From Chloroflexota bacterium (lineage in GTDB: Bacteria > Chloroflexota > Anaerolineae > Aggregatilineales > Phototrophicaceae): a stretch of 63,008 nucleotides of DNA. The notes beneath the pieces were generated by a model that was given only the letters and a program-made list of their open reading frames with translations, was not told the DNA's origin and searched no databases. The stretch is from positions 1 to 63,008 of the forward strand of contig JAPOXG010000079.1 in assembly GCA_026707225.1 (NCBI GenBank), in the 5' to 3' direction. The position numbers and the translations under genes were made by a program. Positions 34,817-44,042 of the stretch are shown here, piece by piece; the stretch's first letter is position 1, and every line of letters starts with the position of its first letter.

Positions 34817-36271
34817 ATGAGACTCTTTGGCTACAAAACACAGATTGGCGACGTCGGCGATACGATGCCATTTTACTACAACGGCGAATGGCATATCTTT
34901 TTGCTAGCGACGCCACCGGATACCTGGACAGTTCCCGAACGGGCGGCTTGCACCTTGGGGCATATTGTTTCGAAAGACCTGGTTCATTGGGAGGAGTTGC
35001 CAAACGCCTTCGGACCGGGGCAGGAAGGCGATCCTGATGTCGGCGCCATCTGGACCGGGTCCATCCACGACCACAATGGAAAATTCCATTTCTTCTACAC
35101 CGGCTACAGCCACCACGCCAAATTCCAGCAGACCATCTGTCACGCGACCAGTGATGACATGATCACTTGGGAAAAGAATCCGGACAATCCTATCATGCAC
35201 GCCGATACGTCGGAATGGGAACCGGCCGATTGGCGCGACCCCTACGTCTATTACGACGAGGAAAAGGGCTGCTACGCCATGTTGATCGCCGCGCGCTTGA
35301 AGGAGGGCTTGGAAGATCGCCGTGGCTGTGTGGTGGTTGCTTATTCCGACGATTTAGAAAGCTGGGAATTGGGCGGAACGCTTTGGGCGCCCCAGCAAGC
35401 GCACTGCATGGAGTGTCCGGAGACCTTCAGCCTCGGCGGCTACAATTACCTGGTCTTCTCACGTTATTCGGGCGACGCCAAGACGCTGTATCGCGTGGCC
35501 AAGCCGGGCGAGCCCTGGGAAGCGCGTCCGCTTGACGCGCTCGACGGTTCCAAGTTCTACGCGGCCAAGTCGGCCGGTGATGGCGATCGCCGCTTCACCT
35601 TCGCCTGGATCCCGCGCCGTAAGTTTGGCAGCAATGATGAAGACTTCATCTGGGGCGGTGAATTCGGTTCGCCGCGTGAAATGATCGCCATGCCCGATGG
35701 CGCCTTGACCTGCAAACTGCCGGCTGAAGTCGCCGCGAGCTATACCAGTGAGCAAAATTTTGAGATAATTCCGGGTGATGGCGAATGGGACGGGACGCGC
35801 TGCGACGCCCGCGGGACATTCGGCTTCGCGCATATCAAGACCGCGCGGACCGATTTGATGCTGGAAGCGGAGATCGCCTGTGATCCCAATACGATGAACG
35901 CCGGAATCTTGATGGAACCGACCGATGATATGTATCAGGGTCACCTGCTGATGGTCGAGCCGGGCCGCAAACGCACGTCGATCCGACGCTGGCCCATCCA
36001 ATGGGAACCGTTCTGGCAAGCTTGGGTGCCCGGCAGCCCCGAGCTCGGTCCCGATATGGCGCGTCCCATGCTGGTAGATCAGTTTCTGTATTCGGAACCG
36101 GCCGACGGCCTGTATCAGATTCGCATCTTGCGCAACGGCCAATTGGTCGAATGCTACGTCAACGATGAGGTAGTGATGTCCTACCGAATCTACGAAGAGT
36201 CGGAGACGATGTTCGGTTTCTTCGTCGATCAGGGCGCCGTCAGCTTTAACAACCTGTCTATTAGAACTTAG
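34817..36271 (+). CDS. GH32-like glycosidase with altered nucleophile motif
   Basis: This 484-residue, five-bladed-propeller type protein resembles GH32 (fructan hydrolases). It has RDP in EPADWRDPYVYY (residues 140-142), the acid/base motif ECP in HCMECPETF (Glu199) and a C-terminal beta-sandwich. The usual W-N-D-P-N-G nucleophile block is replaced by GDVGDTMPFYYNGEWHIFLL, where Asp15 could still serve. This suggests a different sugar or an altered mechanism rather than plain sucrose or levan hydrolysis. There is no signal peptide. It is the first gene of the fructan-like locus, with its own extended -10 promoter at 34751-34779; a canonical GH32 enzyme closes the locus at 39756. Confidence 0.82.
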   Translation: MRLFGYKTQIGDVGDTMPFYYNGEWHIFLLATPPDTWTVPERAACTLGHIVSKDLVHWEELPNAFGPGQEGDPDVGAIWTGSIHDHNGKFHFFYTGYSHHAKFQQTICHATSDDMITWEKNPDNPIMHADTSEWEPADWRDPYVYYDEEKGCYAMLIAARLKEGLEDRRGCVVVAYSDDLESWELGGTLWAPQQAHCMECPETFSLGGYNYLVFSRYSGDAKTLYRVAKPGEPWEARPLDALDGSKFYAAKSAGDGDRRFTFAWIPRRKFGSNDEDFIWGGEFGSPREMIAMPDGALTCKLPAEVAASYTSEQNFEIIPGDGEWDGTRCDARGTFGFAHIKTARTDLMLEAEIACDPNTMNAGILMEPTDDMYQGHLLMVEPGRKRTSIRRWPIQWEPFWQAWVPGSPELGPDMARPMLVDQFLYSEPADGLYQIRILRNGQLVECYVNDEVVMSYRIYEESETMFGFFVDQGAVSFNNLSIRT

Positions 36272-36273
36272 CT

Positions 36274-36339
36274 GCCGCCGGTCCGTGCCGCCGGTCCGTG
36301 TCGGCGGTCCGTGTCTACGCGACCTACGCGACCTACGCG
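36274..36339 (+). repeat. Expanded form of the nested insert, with tandem units
   Basis: Three 13-base units (GCCGCCGGTCCGT twice, then GTCGGCGGTCCGT) are followed by GTCTACGCG and two ACCTACGCG units. The last unit and the 9-mers correspond to parts of the 36-nt insert, here outside any hairpin and just after the GH32-like gene. Confidence 0.8.
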
Positions 36340-36415
36340 AGCCGGATTCTGCGTCCCAGACAAGGCAGGCAGGTTTGAGCCGGTCCGGGCGCTGTGTTGC
36401 CATGCCGCGGGAGAG

Positions 36416-36425
36416 AAGGAGGTGA
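36416..36425 (+). promoter_or_regulatory. Orphan full-length ribosome-binding sequence in importer 2 leader
   Basis: AAGGAGGTGA is the full complement of the 16S rRNA 3' end, yet it lies 90 bases before the real start at 36515, and no gene-length frame starts after it. A 7-bp inverted repeat follows at 36448-36468. Confidence 0.5.
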
Positions 36426-36447
36426 TTATCGGCATTTGTCTTAAGAC

Positions 36448-36468
36448 GGCATAGCGAATGCCTATGCC
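36448..36468. repeat. Inverted repeat in importer 2 leader
   Basis: GGCATAG (36448-36454) and CTATGCC (36462-36468) are perfect inverted copies around a 7-base loop. It may be an operator or an RNA hairpin. Confidence 0.5.
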
Positions 36469-36514
36469 GCAAACAGCAGTATCGATTGAAACATAGCGCA
36501 AAGTTGATAGGAGA

Positions 36515-37834
36515 ATGAACGTGTCTTGGATTAAGAAACTCTCGGTCTTGCTGGTGTTGATGGCGCTGATGAGCGGCGCCGTTTCCGCGCAAGACAGCCA
36601 ATTCCTTGAAGTTTGGGATCAATGGGAATTCTATGGCATGACTGCGGCGGGACCCGCGCTCGAAGTCATTCACGCGGCTTGGAATGCGGAGCATCCCAAT
36701 GTATTCATGGACCGCTCGGTCTTCGGCGGCGGCTGGCCAATTCGCAACGCGATCGAGCTGGCGCTGACCTCCGGCGATGCGCCCGATGTCTTCTACTCTT
36801 GGCCTTCCGGCGCCGGCTTGACCGCCTACGCGCAAGAAGGGTATCTGCTGGACCTGACCCCGTACGCTGATCAGTATGGCTGGTGGGATCGTCTTCCCGA
36901 TTGGGCAATTGAACGCAATATGTGGAACGGCAAGCTCTATGCCTATCCTTGGGAGCAGGACCTTGAGTACGTCTATTACAACACGGTGATCTTCGAAGAG
37001 TTGGGCTTGGACGAACCGCAAAGTTGGGAAGACATTCTCAATTGGTGCGCCGTCGCCAACGAGGCTGGCTACATTCCGATTTCATTCTCGAACAGCCCCG
37101 ATGGCTGGCAGGGCGCCAACATGTTCACCGACATGGTTGCGCTGACCGGTGGGCGCCAGGTCGGTCTGGATGTATTGCGCGGCGCCACCAGCTGGAACCG
37201 GCCCGAGGTTGTCGACGCGCTGGAGAAACTGCTGGAGATGGTAGAGGCTGATTGCTTCTCGCCCGGTTTCAATGGCAAGCACTATGGCGATTCCCTGGCG
37301 GAACTGTATACCGGTCGGGCGACTTCAGTTTGGACGGGCACCTGGGTCATCCATGATATCTCCGGCAACATGGCCGAAGGCACATTGGATGTCTTCTATA
37401 TGCCGGCGATTTATGATGACATCCCGCAAGCGACCCACATGTCTGAGGGTTCGGCTTACTATATCTGGGCGCATGCCTCGGATCCCGATCTGGCTGCCGA
37501 ATACATCGACTTCGTGACCGACCCGCGCTGGCTGCCGACCTGGATCGAAGAGGGCTTCGCCATACCGATCCAAAAGGATCCCATCGACTGGAGCATCTAT
37601 GATGTAGATCCGGTCATCGGCAAAGCTTTCCGCATCGGTCAAGAGATGCAGGATCTCAATGTGGACGCCTTCCACACCACCGTGGCGCCGAATGTCGTGC
37701 GCGCGCTCTATCAAGGTGTACAAGGCGTATTGGGCGGCGAGCTCAGCATAGAAGACTTCCTCAACAATATGGACGAGGAAATGGCGGCCGCTGCGGAACT
37801 CGGTCAAGTCTGGGAACCGGGCGAGCGGATGTAG
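36515..37834 (+). CDS. Sugar ABC transporter substrate-binding protein, importer 2
   Basis: The 439-residue protein has a Sec signal peptide (LSVLLVLMALMSGAVSA, cleavage after about residue 25) and a family-1 binding-protein fold (VWDQWEFYGM; YAYPWEQDLEYVYYNTVIF near residue 145). As in the other sugar-binding proteins of this window, no lipobox cysteine is present. TAGGAG precedes the ATG. The 243-base leader holds a GC-rich tandem repeat, an orphan AAGGAGGTGA sequence and an inverted repeat. Two permease genes and a GH32 enzyme follow, so a fructan- or sucrose-like oligosaccharide is the probable ligand; this rests on context. Confidence 0.9.
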   Translation: MNVSWIKKLSVLLVLMALMSGAVSAQDSQFLEVWDQWEFYGMTAAGPALEVIHAAWNAEHPNVFMDRSVFGGGWPIRNAIELALTSGDAPDVFYSWPSGAGLTAYAQEGYLLDLTPYADQYGWWDRLPDWAIERNMWNGKLYAYPWEQDLEYVYYNTVIFEELGLDEPQSWEDILNWCAVANEAGYIPISFSNSPDGWQGANMFTDMVALTGGRQVGLDVLRGATSWNRPEVVDALEKLLEMVEADCFSPGFNGKHYGDSLAELYTGRATSVWTGTWVIHDISGNMAEGTLDVFYMPAIYDDIPQATHMSEGSAYYIWAHASDPDLAAEYIDFVTDPRWLPTWIEEGFAIPIQKDPIDWSIYDVDPVIGKAFRIGQEMQDLNVDAFHTTVAPNVVRALYQGVQGVLGGELSIEDFLNNMDEEMAAAAELGQVWEPGERM

Positions 37835-37888
37835 TGGCAGCCGGTCAGTCACTAGCTGAAGCATACAGGCAACATTCATGTTAAACGT

Positions 37889-37914
37889 TGTAGGGGCGAG
37901 CCGGCGGCTCGCCC
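37889..37914 (+). repeat. Hairpin repeat copy
   Basis: GGGCGAGCC, loop GGC, GGCTCGCCC: a perfect stem between the binding protein and first permease of importer 2. Confidence 0.85.
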
Positions 37915-37995
37915 GTACGCTTTCGTGATATTGGGCGGTGGCGGGCGGACGAAGGTCGCCGTTGCAGGATTTGCGCCGAGGAGAAGCGCATATAG

Positions 37996-38868
37996 ATGAC
38001 ACGCTTTAATGTCAGGCCCTACATTTATATTGCGCCAGCGCTCATATACCTCGGCATTTGGATTTTTTATCCGATTCTCAATGCGCTGGTTTTGAGTTTT
38101 TTCGATTCGCCAACCGGGCGTTCGCGCGATTATTTCTGGGTTGGCATCGAAAATTATATCAAGCTGCTTCAGGACGATCTCTTTCTCAAGTCCTTATATC
38201 ACAACATCATCTGGGTGCTGCTGAGCATCGCTCTACCCGTCGTCTTGGGTCTGCTGCTGGCTGTCTTGCTTTCAGGCCGAGGCCGGACGCGCTTAGTCTA
38301 TGCCAGCATTTTCTTTATCCCGCATACGGTGGCGGCTGTCTGCGCCGCGATTGTCTGGCGCTGGATTTATGACCCCAGCATCGGTCCGCTGAATTGGCTG
38401 CTGGAGACGGTCGGGCTGACAGGCCGGCCCTGGCTTGCGGACGAATCGATCGTGTTGATCGCGGTAAATATGATCGGCAGTTGGTCGTACTACGGATTCT
38501 GCGTGCTGATATTTATGGCGGGCTTGCAGAACATCAGCCCGGAACTCTATGACGCGGCCAAGATCGATGGCGCCGGCGCTCTACAGCAATTCTTCTATGT
38601 CACGATTCCCCTGTTGCGCAATGCCATCACCTTCGTGCTTGTTTACACCATCATTGGCTCTATGAAATTTTTCGACCTGATCTTTGTGGCGACCAATGGC
38701 GGACCGAACGAAGCCAGCACGGTGGTGGGGCTGCGCATCTATTGGCACAGCATGCGCGAGGGGCGGTTCAATTATGCGGCGACGATGAGCACGATATTGA
38801 CGGTTGTCATCTTGGTGCTCAGCGTGGCGGTCATCCGGCAAATCGTCACCGAAGATGAGGAGGACTAG
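37996..38868 (+). CDS. Sugar ABC transporter permease (MalF/UgpA type), importer 2
   Basis: The 290-residue protein has six predicted helices, starting with PYIYIAPALIYLGIWIFYPI, and the EAA loop YDAAKIDGAGALQQFF near residue 190. It forms the first half of the channel for importer 2. GAGGAG precedes the ATG at 37996. A 161-base gap with one hairpin repeat separates it from the binding-protein gene, matching the spacing habit in importers 1 and 3. Its stop is directly followed by the ATG of the second permease with no gap. Confidence 0.9.
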   Translation: MTRFNVRPYIYIAPALIYLGIWIFYPILNALVLSFFDSPTGRSRDYFWVGIENYIKLLQDDLFLKSLYHNIIWVLLSIALPVVLGLLLAVLLSGRGRTRLVYASIFFIPHTVAAVCAAIVWRWIYDPSIGPLNWLLETVGLTGRPWLADESIVLIAVNMIGSWSYYGFCVLIFMAGLQNISPELYDAAKIDGAGALQQFFYVTIPLLRNAITFVLVYTIIGSMKFFDLIFVATNGGPNEASTVVGLRIYWHSMREGRFNYAATMSTILTVVILVLSVAVIRQIVTEDEED

Positions 38869-39735
38869 ATGGCAGCTAATGGCTCGCCGCGGAATAAACG
38901 CTCGTATAACTCCCGCAGAATGATACAAAGCGCGATCATCCACGCCGTCTTGCTGCTCTTTGTATTCATCGCCTTGTTCCCGATTTACCTGATGTTCAAC
39001 GCCGCGCTCAAAACATCCCGCGAGCTGTTTCAGAGTTTCTTGACGCTGCCCACTGACCCGCAATGGCAGAACTTCGGATTCATTCTCAATGAGCAAGGTT
39101 ACAAAGGCGCGCTTTACAACAGCCTGATTCTGTCGACGTCTTCCATGATTTTGACGACCGTCATTTCCGTCCTCGCCGGTTATGGATTCGCCGTCTATCG
39201 ATTCATTGGCAAGCAGTGGCTGTTTCTCCTGGTTCTGACGGGGCTGATGGTTTCGGAGACTTCGGTGCTCATCCCGGTTTACCAATTGCTGCAGGACCTC
39301 GGCTTGTTGAACACCTACGGCGGGATGATCTTGCCGCAAGCTGCGCTGGGATTGACATTCGGCGTCTTCTTGATGACGACCTTTTTCAAAGACATCCCGC
39401 GCGCTTTGATTGATGCGGCCGTTGTCGATGGCGGATCCGACCTGCAGGTGCTGCGCCATGTCATCATGCCTTTGGCGCGGCCCGCGATTATGTCGCTGGC
39501 GCTTATTGAATTCATGTGGGCTTGGAACAGTTTCTTCTTTCCGCTGGTGATCGCTACCAAGCAATGGCTGATGCCAATGAGTGTGCGGATCATTGACTTT
39601 ATGGGGCGATTCACGTTCAGATACGATATGATTGCGGCGACCACCGTCATCCTTTTCACGCCGATTTTAATCCTGTACCTTGTCACGCAGCGCAGCTTCC
39701 ACCGTGGAATCACCTTCGGCGCTCTCAAAGACTAA
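38869..39735 (+). CDS. Sugar ABC transporter permease (MalG/UgpE type), importer 2
   Basis: The 288-residue protein has the MalG layout with a first helix AIIHAVLLLFVFIALFPIYL and the EAA loop IDAAVVDGGSDLQVLR near residue 182. It starts immediately at the stop codon of the partner permease and is followed after 20 bases by the GH32 gene. Together the two permeases and the binding protein need an external ATPase of the MsmX/MalK type, which is not encoded in this window. Confidence 0.9.
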   Translation: MAANGSPRNKRSYNSRRMIQSAIIHAVLLLFVFIALFPIYLMFNAALKTSRELFQSFLTLPTDPQWQNFGFILNEQGYKGALYNSLILSTSSMILTTVISVLAGYGFAVYRFIGKQWLFLLVLTGLMVSETSVLIPVYQLLQDLGLLNTYGGMILPQAALGLTFGVFLMTTFFKDIPRALIDAAVVDGGSDLQVLRHVIMPLARPAIMSLALIEFMWAWNSFFFPLVIATKQWLMPMSVRIIDFMGRFTFRYDMIAATTVILFTPILILYLVTQRSFHRGITFGALKD

Positions 39736-39755
39736 TCGCTAACAAGGAATGCATA

Positions 39756-41309
39756 ATGCCTGATGCCTACGCGCAAACCCTGGCGGAAGCCAATCGAGCG
39801 GTAGCCGCTTCCGCCGCGGTGATCGCCACCGACCCGCAGCGACCCAGCTATCACCTCATGACCGCCGCTAATTGGATCAATGATCCCAACGGGCCCGTTT
39901 ATCACGATGGCTACTGGCACATGTTCTTTCAGCACAATCCTTATGAAGCCGACTTTGGACCAATGGGCTGGGGACATGTGCGCAGCCCCGATCTGGCGCA
40001 TTGGGAGCATTGCCCGATCGCCATCATGCCGACGGCGGGTGGCTACGATGGCGCCGGCTGCTGGTCGGGCAGCGTCGTCATTCAAGACGGCTTGCCGCAC
40101 ATGATGTATTCGGGCGTCGCCGATATGACGCTTTGGAGCGTGGAAGACGATATTCCGCCTTCCGACCGCCAGCGAATCCCGCAAGGTTATTATGATGAGT
40201 TCCTGCTGGAGATCGATCAGGAGACGCAGTGCATCGCCACCAGCAGCGACGGGATGCTGACCTGGGACAAGCATCCGGCGAATCCGGTGATTCCGGCGAT
40301 ACCGGCCGGACTGGACTTGATTGGCTTTCGCGATCCCTTCCTTTGGAAAGAAGACGATGAGCGCTGGTATATGCTGCTCGGCTCCGGCATTAAAGGGCGG
40401 GGCGGCGTGGCGCTGCTCTATCGTTCGCCAGATCTTATCGAATGGGAATACCTGAATCCGCTGTACATCGGCGATCCTGCCGAGAGCGGAATCAACTGGG
40501 AATGCCCCAACTTCCTGGATTTGGGCGCGAAGCACATGCTGGTCGTCTCGCCTCATGGCCGTCCGATCTACTGGCTCGGGCAATACGCTGAGCGCGAATT
40601 CAAGCCGGCCGGGGCGGCGCGGCGCCTCGATTGGGGCGATGTCTTCTACGCGCCGAACAGCTTGCGTGACCCGGCCGGACGCTGGCTGATGTGGGGCTGG
40701 GTGCGGGAGGCGCGCCCGCGCGATCAATACGCGGCCGCCGGCTGGGCTTCTTGCTTGACCTTGCCTCGTGAAATCTCGCTGGACGCATCAGGTGAAGTGC
40801 GCGTCAAACCCGCGGCTGAAATGAAAATGCTGCGGGGCGAATCCCTATTCGCCGGCCTTGTGGCAGTCTCGGCGGCGGATCCTCACTTCCTCGGTGGCGC
40901 GCGCGGCGACCGACTGGAGATTTCATGCCAGGTCGAGTCCGCCGATTGCGAAGCGCTGCGCATTCGATTCCGGCGAAGCCCCGATGGCGAGCAGTTTACC
41001 GAGTTGGTTTATGACTTTGACACTCGTGTGTTGCGTTTGCTGCGGGAGTGGTCGACCGATACCGCTGAGGTCACCGTCGCTCCCTGCGAGTGCCAGCTCG
41101 TCCTTGGCGCGGGCGAGGCTTTGAATCTGACGATCTATCTCGATAATTCCGTGGTTGAGGTCTACGCCAACGACCGGGTGACGATGACCAGTCGGATTTA
41201 TCCCTCGCGCGCTGACGCCCTAGGTCTTTCTCTTGATTGCACAGGCGGCTCGGCTCGGGCGCATACGGAAATCTGGCCAGTGGCTAGCATTTGGGGGGAC
41301 ACAAGATAA
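39756..41309 (+). CDS. GH32 beta-fructofuranosidase (sucrose/fructan hydrolase)
   Basis: The 517-residue protein carries all three GH32 motifs: ANWINDPNGPVY with nucleophile Asp43, GFRDPFLWK (RDP, residues 192-194) and NWECPNF with acid/base Glu249. A C-terminal beta-sandwich ends the chain (VVEVYANDRVTMTSRIYPS). It hydrolyses terminal fructose from sucrose, levan, inulin or related oligosaccharides. There is no signal peptide, so imported oligosaccharide is cleaved inside the cell. It sits 20 bases after the second permease of importer 2. Exo- versus endo-action and linkage preference cannot be read from the motifs. Confidence 0.92.
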   Translation: MPDAYAQTLAEANRAVAASAAVIATDPQRPSYHLMTAANWINDPNGPVYHDGYWHMFFQHNPYEADFGPMGWGHVRSPDLAHWEHCPIAIMPTAGGYDGAGCWSGSVVIQDGLPHMMYSGVADMTLWSVEDDIPPSDRQRIPQGYYDEFLLEIDQETQCIATSSDGMLTWDKHPANPVIPAIPAGLDLIGFRDPFLWKEDDERWYMLLGSGIKGRGGVALLYRSPDLIEWEYLNPLYIGDPAESGINWECPNFLDLGAKHMLVVSPHGRPIYWLGQYAEREFKPAGAARRLDWGDVFYAPNSLRDPAGRWLMWGWVREARPRDQYAAAGWASCLTLPREISLDASGEVRVKPAAEMKMLRGESLFAGLVAVSAADPHFLGGARGDRLEISCQVESADCEALRIRFRRSPDGEQFTELVYDFDTRVLRLLREWSTDTAEVTVAPCECQLVLGAGEALNLTIYLDNSVVEVYANDRVTMTSRIYPSRADALGLSLDCTGGSARAHTEIWPVASIWGDTR

Positions 41310-41351
41310 ACTATCCCCTGTCGATAGCATGCAAAAGGAAAGGATGAAGCG

Positions 41352-42911
41352 ATGAAGAGGCAGCTTAGGATCCTAATGGCGGTTGCCGTTCTATTGTTGG
41401 CATTGGTCCCGGCCAGCGCCGATGTGACTTGGACGGGCGCTTTTGTGCTCGGCAGCTGCTGTGAGCCGAATTCGCTCGACCCGGCGGCCATGGGCATTTC
41501 GCAGACCGAGGGTTACGTCATCAACGCGATGTACGAAGGGCTGACCCAATATTCGCGCGATGGCGAAATTGTGCCGCGGCTGGCGACCGGCTGGGACATC
41601 TCCGATGACGCGTTGACCTACACGCTCACCCTGCGCGAAGGCGTGCAGTTCCATGATGGATCGATGCTGGATGTCGAAGATGTTGTGGTTTCGCTTGAAC
41701 GCCACAAAGCCCTGGGCTTGGGCAATCTGGGCTTCATCCTGGCGCCGGTTGATAGCGTCACGGCAATGGATGATATGACTGTGGAGATTCAGTTGAGCGC
41801 GGCCGACTTCCAGTTCTGGGCTGGCTTGCCGCATATCAAGATCCTCAGCGCCGACGCGATCGCCGCTAACGACATGGATGGCGATATGGCGGGCGAGTTC
41901 TTCCGCGAAAACGCCGTCGGGACGGGTCCCTACCAACTGACGCGCTGGGATCCGGGCCGGCAGACCGAGATGTCCGCCTTCCCCGATTATTGGCGCGGCT
42001 GGGAAGGACAGCATGTCGAAACCTTCATCGCCCGTTACGGCCTCGATTTCTCAACCCGCCTGCTGCTGATGGAGGATGGCGAGGTGCACCTGATCGATTG
42101 GGCCGGCTTGTCTGATATCCGCCGCGCCGAAACATCAGATGCCATCACCTACAATTTGGGCAATCCGCTGCAAGGTTTCTATCACTTCATGAAACAGGAT
42201 GGGCCGCTGGCGGATGTGAAGGTGCGCCAGGCGCTGATGCACGCTTATCCCTACGAGGCGATGATTGAGGTGATGCAAGGCGTCGCCCTGCCCTTGAGCT
42301 CGCCGGCATTGAGCGGCACGATCGGTCATTGCGAGGTCTTTGAGCCGGTCCAGGATATGGATAAGGCGCGGGCGCTGCTGGCCGATTCGGATTACGGCGA
42401 TGGCTTTTCCCTGCGCCAGGCTTATCGTCACGCCAACGAGCCGCGCCGTTTCGCCGCCGTCCTCTTCCAGGAGGCGCTGGCTGAATTGGGCATCGAGGTC
42501 GTGCTGGATGACATTCCCTGGGGCACCTTCATTGACGCCCAGCGCAATTTTGATACCGCTTACGACATGACCAGCCACTGGCTCAACATCCCGATACCAT
42601 ATTCGGGCGAGATGCTCTTCCGGCTCAATCACTCGTCCCTGATCGATACCGGCACCGGCAACTGGGCTTGGTACAACAATCCCGATTTCGACGCTTTGTT
42701 AGAAGAAGCGCCGACGCTGGCGCCGGGCGATCCGCGGATTGGTGAGCTGCTTTGCCAAGCGCAGCAGGTCCTCATCGACGACGCGGTGGTCATACCGGTG
42801 ATGCTTTCGCAGTATATCGATCTGACGCACGCGTCGGTCCGGGGTTATCAGTACGATCCCTATGGCTTCCCGGGCGATCTGCATCCCTACGATATCTGGT
42901 TGGAAAACTAG
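41352..42911 (+). CDS. Peptide/nickel-type ABC transporter substrate-binding protein (SBP_bac_5)
   Basis: The 519-residue protein has a signal peptide (ILMAVAVLLLALVPASA, cleavage near residue 24) and the family-5 solute-binding fold. Recognisable parts are EPNSLDPAAMG, NAMYEGLTQYSRDGEIVPRL and YTLTLREGVQFHDGSMLDVE. Members bind peptides, opines, nickel or other small amides. AAGGAAAGGA precedes the ATG. The gene starts a cluster whose permease DppB follows and whose DppC lies five genes later, with hydantoinase and racemase genes between. The ligand is therefore likely a cyclic amide or an amino-acid derivative; this is inference from neighbours. Confidence 0.9.
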   Translation: MKRQLRILMAVAVLLLALVPASADVTWTGAFVLGSCCEPNSLDPAAMGISQTEGYVINAMYEGLTQYSRDGEIVPRLATGWDISDDALTYTLTLREGVQFHDGSMLDVEDVVVSLERHKALGLGNLGFILAPVDSVTAMDDMTVEIQLSAADFQFWAGLPHIKILSADAIAANDMDGDMAGEFFRENAVGTGPYQLTRWDPGRQTEMSAFPDYWRGWEGQHVETFIARYGLDFSTRLLLMEDGEVHLIDWAGLSDIRRAETSDAITYNLGNPLQGFYHFMKQDGPLADVKVRQALMHAYPYEAMIEVMQGVALPLSSPALSGTIGHCEVFEPVQDMDKARALLADSDYGDGFSLRQAYRHANEPRRFAAVLFQEALAELGIEVVLDDIPWGTFIDAQRNFDTAYDMTSHWLNIPIPYSGEMLFRLNHSSLIDTGTGNWAWYNNPDFDALLEEAPTLAPGDPRIGELLCQAQQVLIDDAVVIPVMLSQYIDLTHASVRGYQYDPYGFPGDLHPYDIWLEN

Positions 42912-42987
42912 CGGCTCAATCAGAAACATAGTCTGATTCGTAACGCGGCGGCCTGAGTATGCCGCGTTATGCAACCATCCAATTTCG

Positions 42988-43995
42988 ATGGGCAAGCTAC
43001 TTTTAGAGCGCCTGCTGACGCTGGTGCTCAAGCTGTTTGGCATGGCGGTCATCCTCTTCGTGGTGACGCAAGTGCTGCCGGCTGATCCAGCGGCGGTGGC
43101 GGCCGGCACCGATGCCCGCCCGGAGCAGATCGAGAAGATCCGCCAGGAATTGGGCTTGGATCGGCCCTTTCACGAGCAATTCATCACCTATATTTCCGGG
43201 CTGGGGCGCGGCGATCTGGGCAAGTCGCTCTTGACGCGGCGGGCGGTCAGCGATGACTTGAAGCTGCGCTTTCCGGCGACGCTGGAACTGGCGATCCTGT
43301 CCGGCGTCGTCATTGTCATCTTGGGCGTGGGGCTGGGCATCATCGCGGCGATTAACGCGGGCAACGCGCTGGATTGGCTGATCCGCGCCTTTGTCGTCAT
43401 CGGCATGGCAATTCCCCCATTTGTGCTGGCGCTTGTCTTGCAGCTTGTATTCGCCAAGTGGCTGGATTTGTTTCCGCTGGAGGGGCGCTTGCATACGCTG
43501 ATGGCGCCGCCGCCCTTCAGGACCGGCTTGTACACGGTGGATAGCTTGCTCGCTGGTCAGTGGGATATTTTCTGGTCGAGCCTGCGGCACCTTGCGCTGC
43601 CGGTGGCGGCATTGGCGCTGGGGCGTCTGGCGGTTGGCGCGCGCTTCACCCGCAGCGGCATGCTGGAAACGCTAAACCAGCCTTACGTGCGGACGGCGCG
43701 GGCGAAGGGCTTGCGTGAGGGCCCTGTGGTATTGCGTCATGCCTTCCGCAACGCGCTCATCCCGGTGGTGACCATGCTTGGCATTCAAATCGGCTTTCTC
43801 TTGAGCGGCGTCGTTTTGGTGGAGGTCGTCTTCACATGGCCCGGGCTGGGGCGCTACGCGGTGGATTCGGTCCTGTCCTTTGACTTTTACGCGGTCATCG
43901 GCGCCGCGCTGGTGATCGCCGTGATCTTTGTCGTATCCAATACCATTGTTGATCTGCTGTATGCGCAACTGGATCCGCGCATCAGCCACCAGTAA
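42988..43995 (+). CDS. ABC transporter permease, DppB/OppB type
   Basis: The 335-residue permease has the N-terminal helix RLLTLVLKLFGMAVILFVVT, the DppB hallmark QVLPADPAAV, and the cytoplasmic loop RTARAKGLREGPVVLRHAFR near residue 232. It imports peptides or related compounds with a DppC partner. The start ATG at 42988 is 76 bases after the binding protein. The partner DppC is not adjacent but lies at 48677, beyond HyuA, a racemase and HyuB, which is an unusual arrangement. No DppD/DppF ATPases are present in the window. Confidence 0.9.
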   Translation: MGKLLLERLLTLVLKLFGMAVILFVVTQVLPADPAAVAAGTDARPEQIEKIRQELGLDRPFHEQFITYISGLGRGDLGKSLLTRRAVSDDLKLRFPATLELAILSGVVIVILGVGLGIIAAINAGNALDWLIRAFVVIGMAIPPFVLALVLQLVFAKWLDLFPLEGRLHTLMAPPPFRTGLYTVDSLLAGQWDIFWSSLRHLALPVAALALGRLAVGARFTRSGMLETLNQPYVRTARAKGLREGPVVLRHAFRNALIPVVTMLGIQIGFLLSGVVLVEVVFTWPGLGRYAVDSVLSFDFYAVIGAALVIAVIFVVSNTIVDLLYAQLDPRISHQ

Positions 43996-44042
43996 CTGAT
44001 GACAGCGAGTGTCTACGCCGCTTCTTCCGGCTGAGGGCAGAA

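Noticed and set aside
35459..37021. A 520-codon minus-strand frame across the GH32-like gene and the importer 2 leader
   Set aside because: It spans two plus-strand genes and a tandem repeat and has no start signal or domain.
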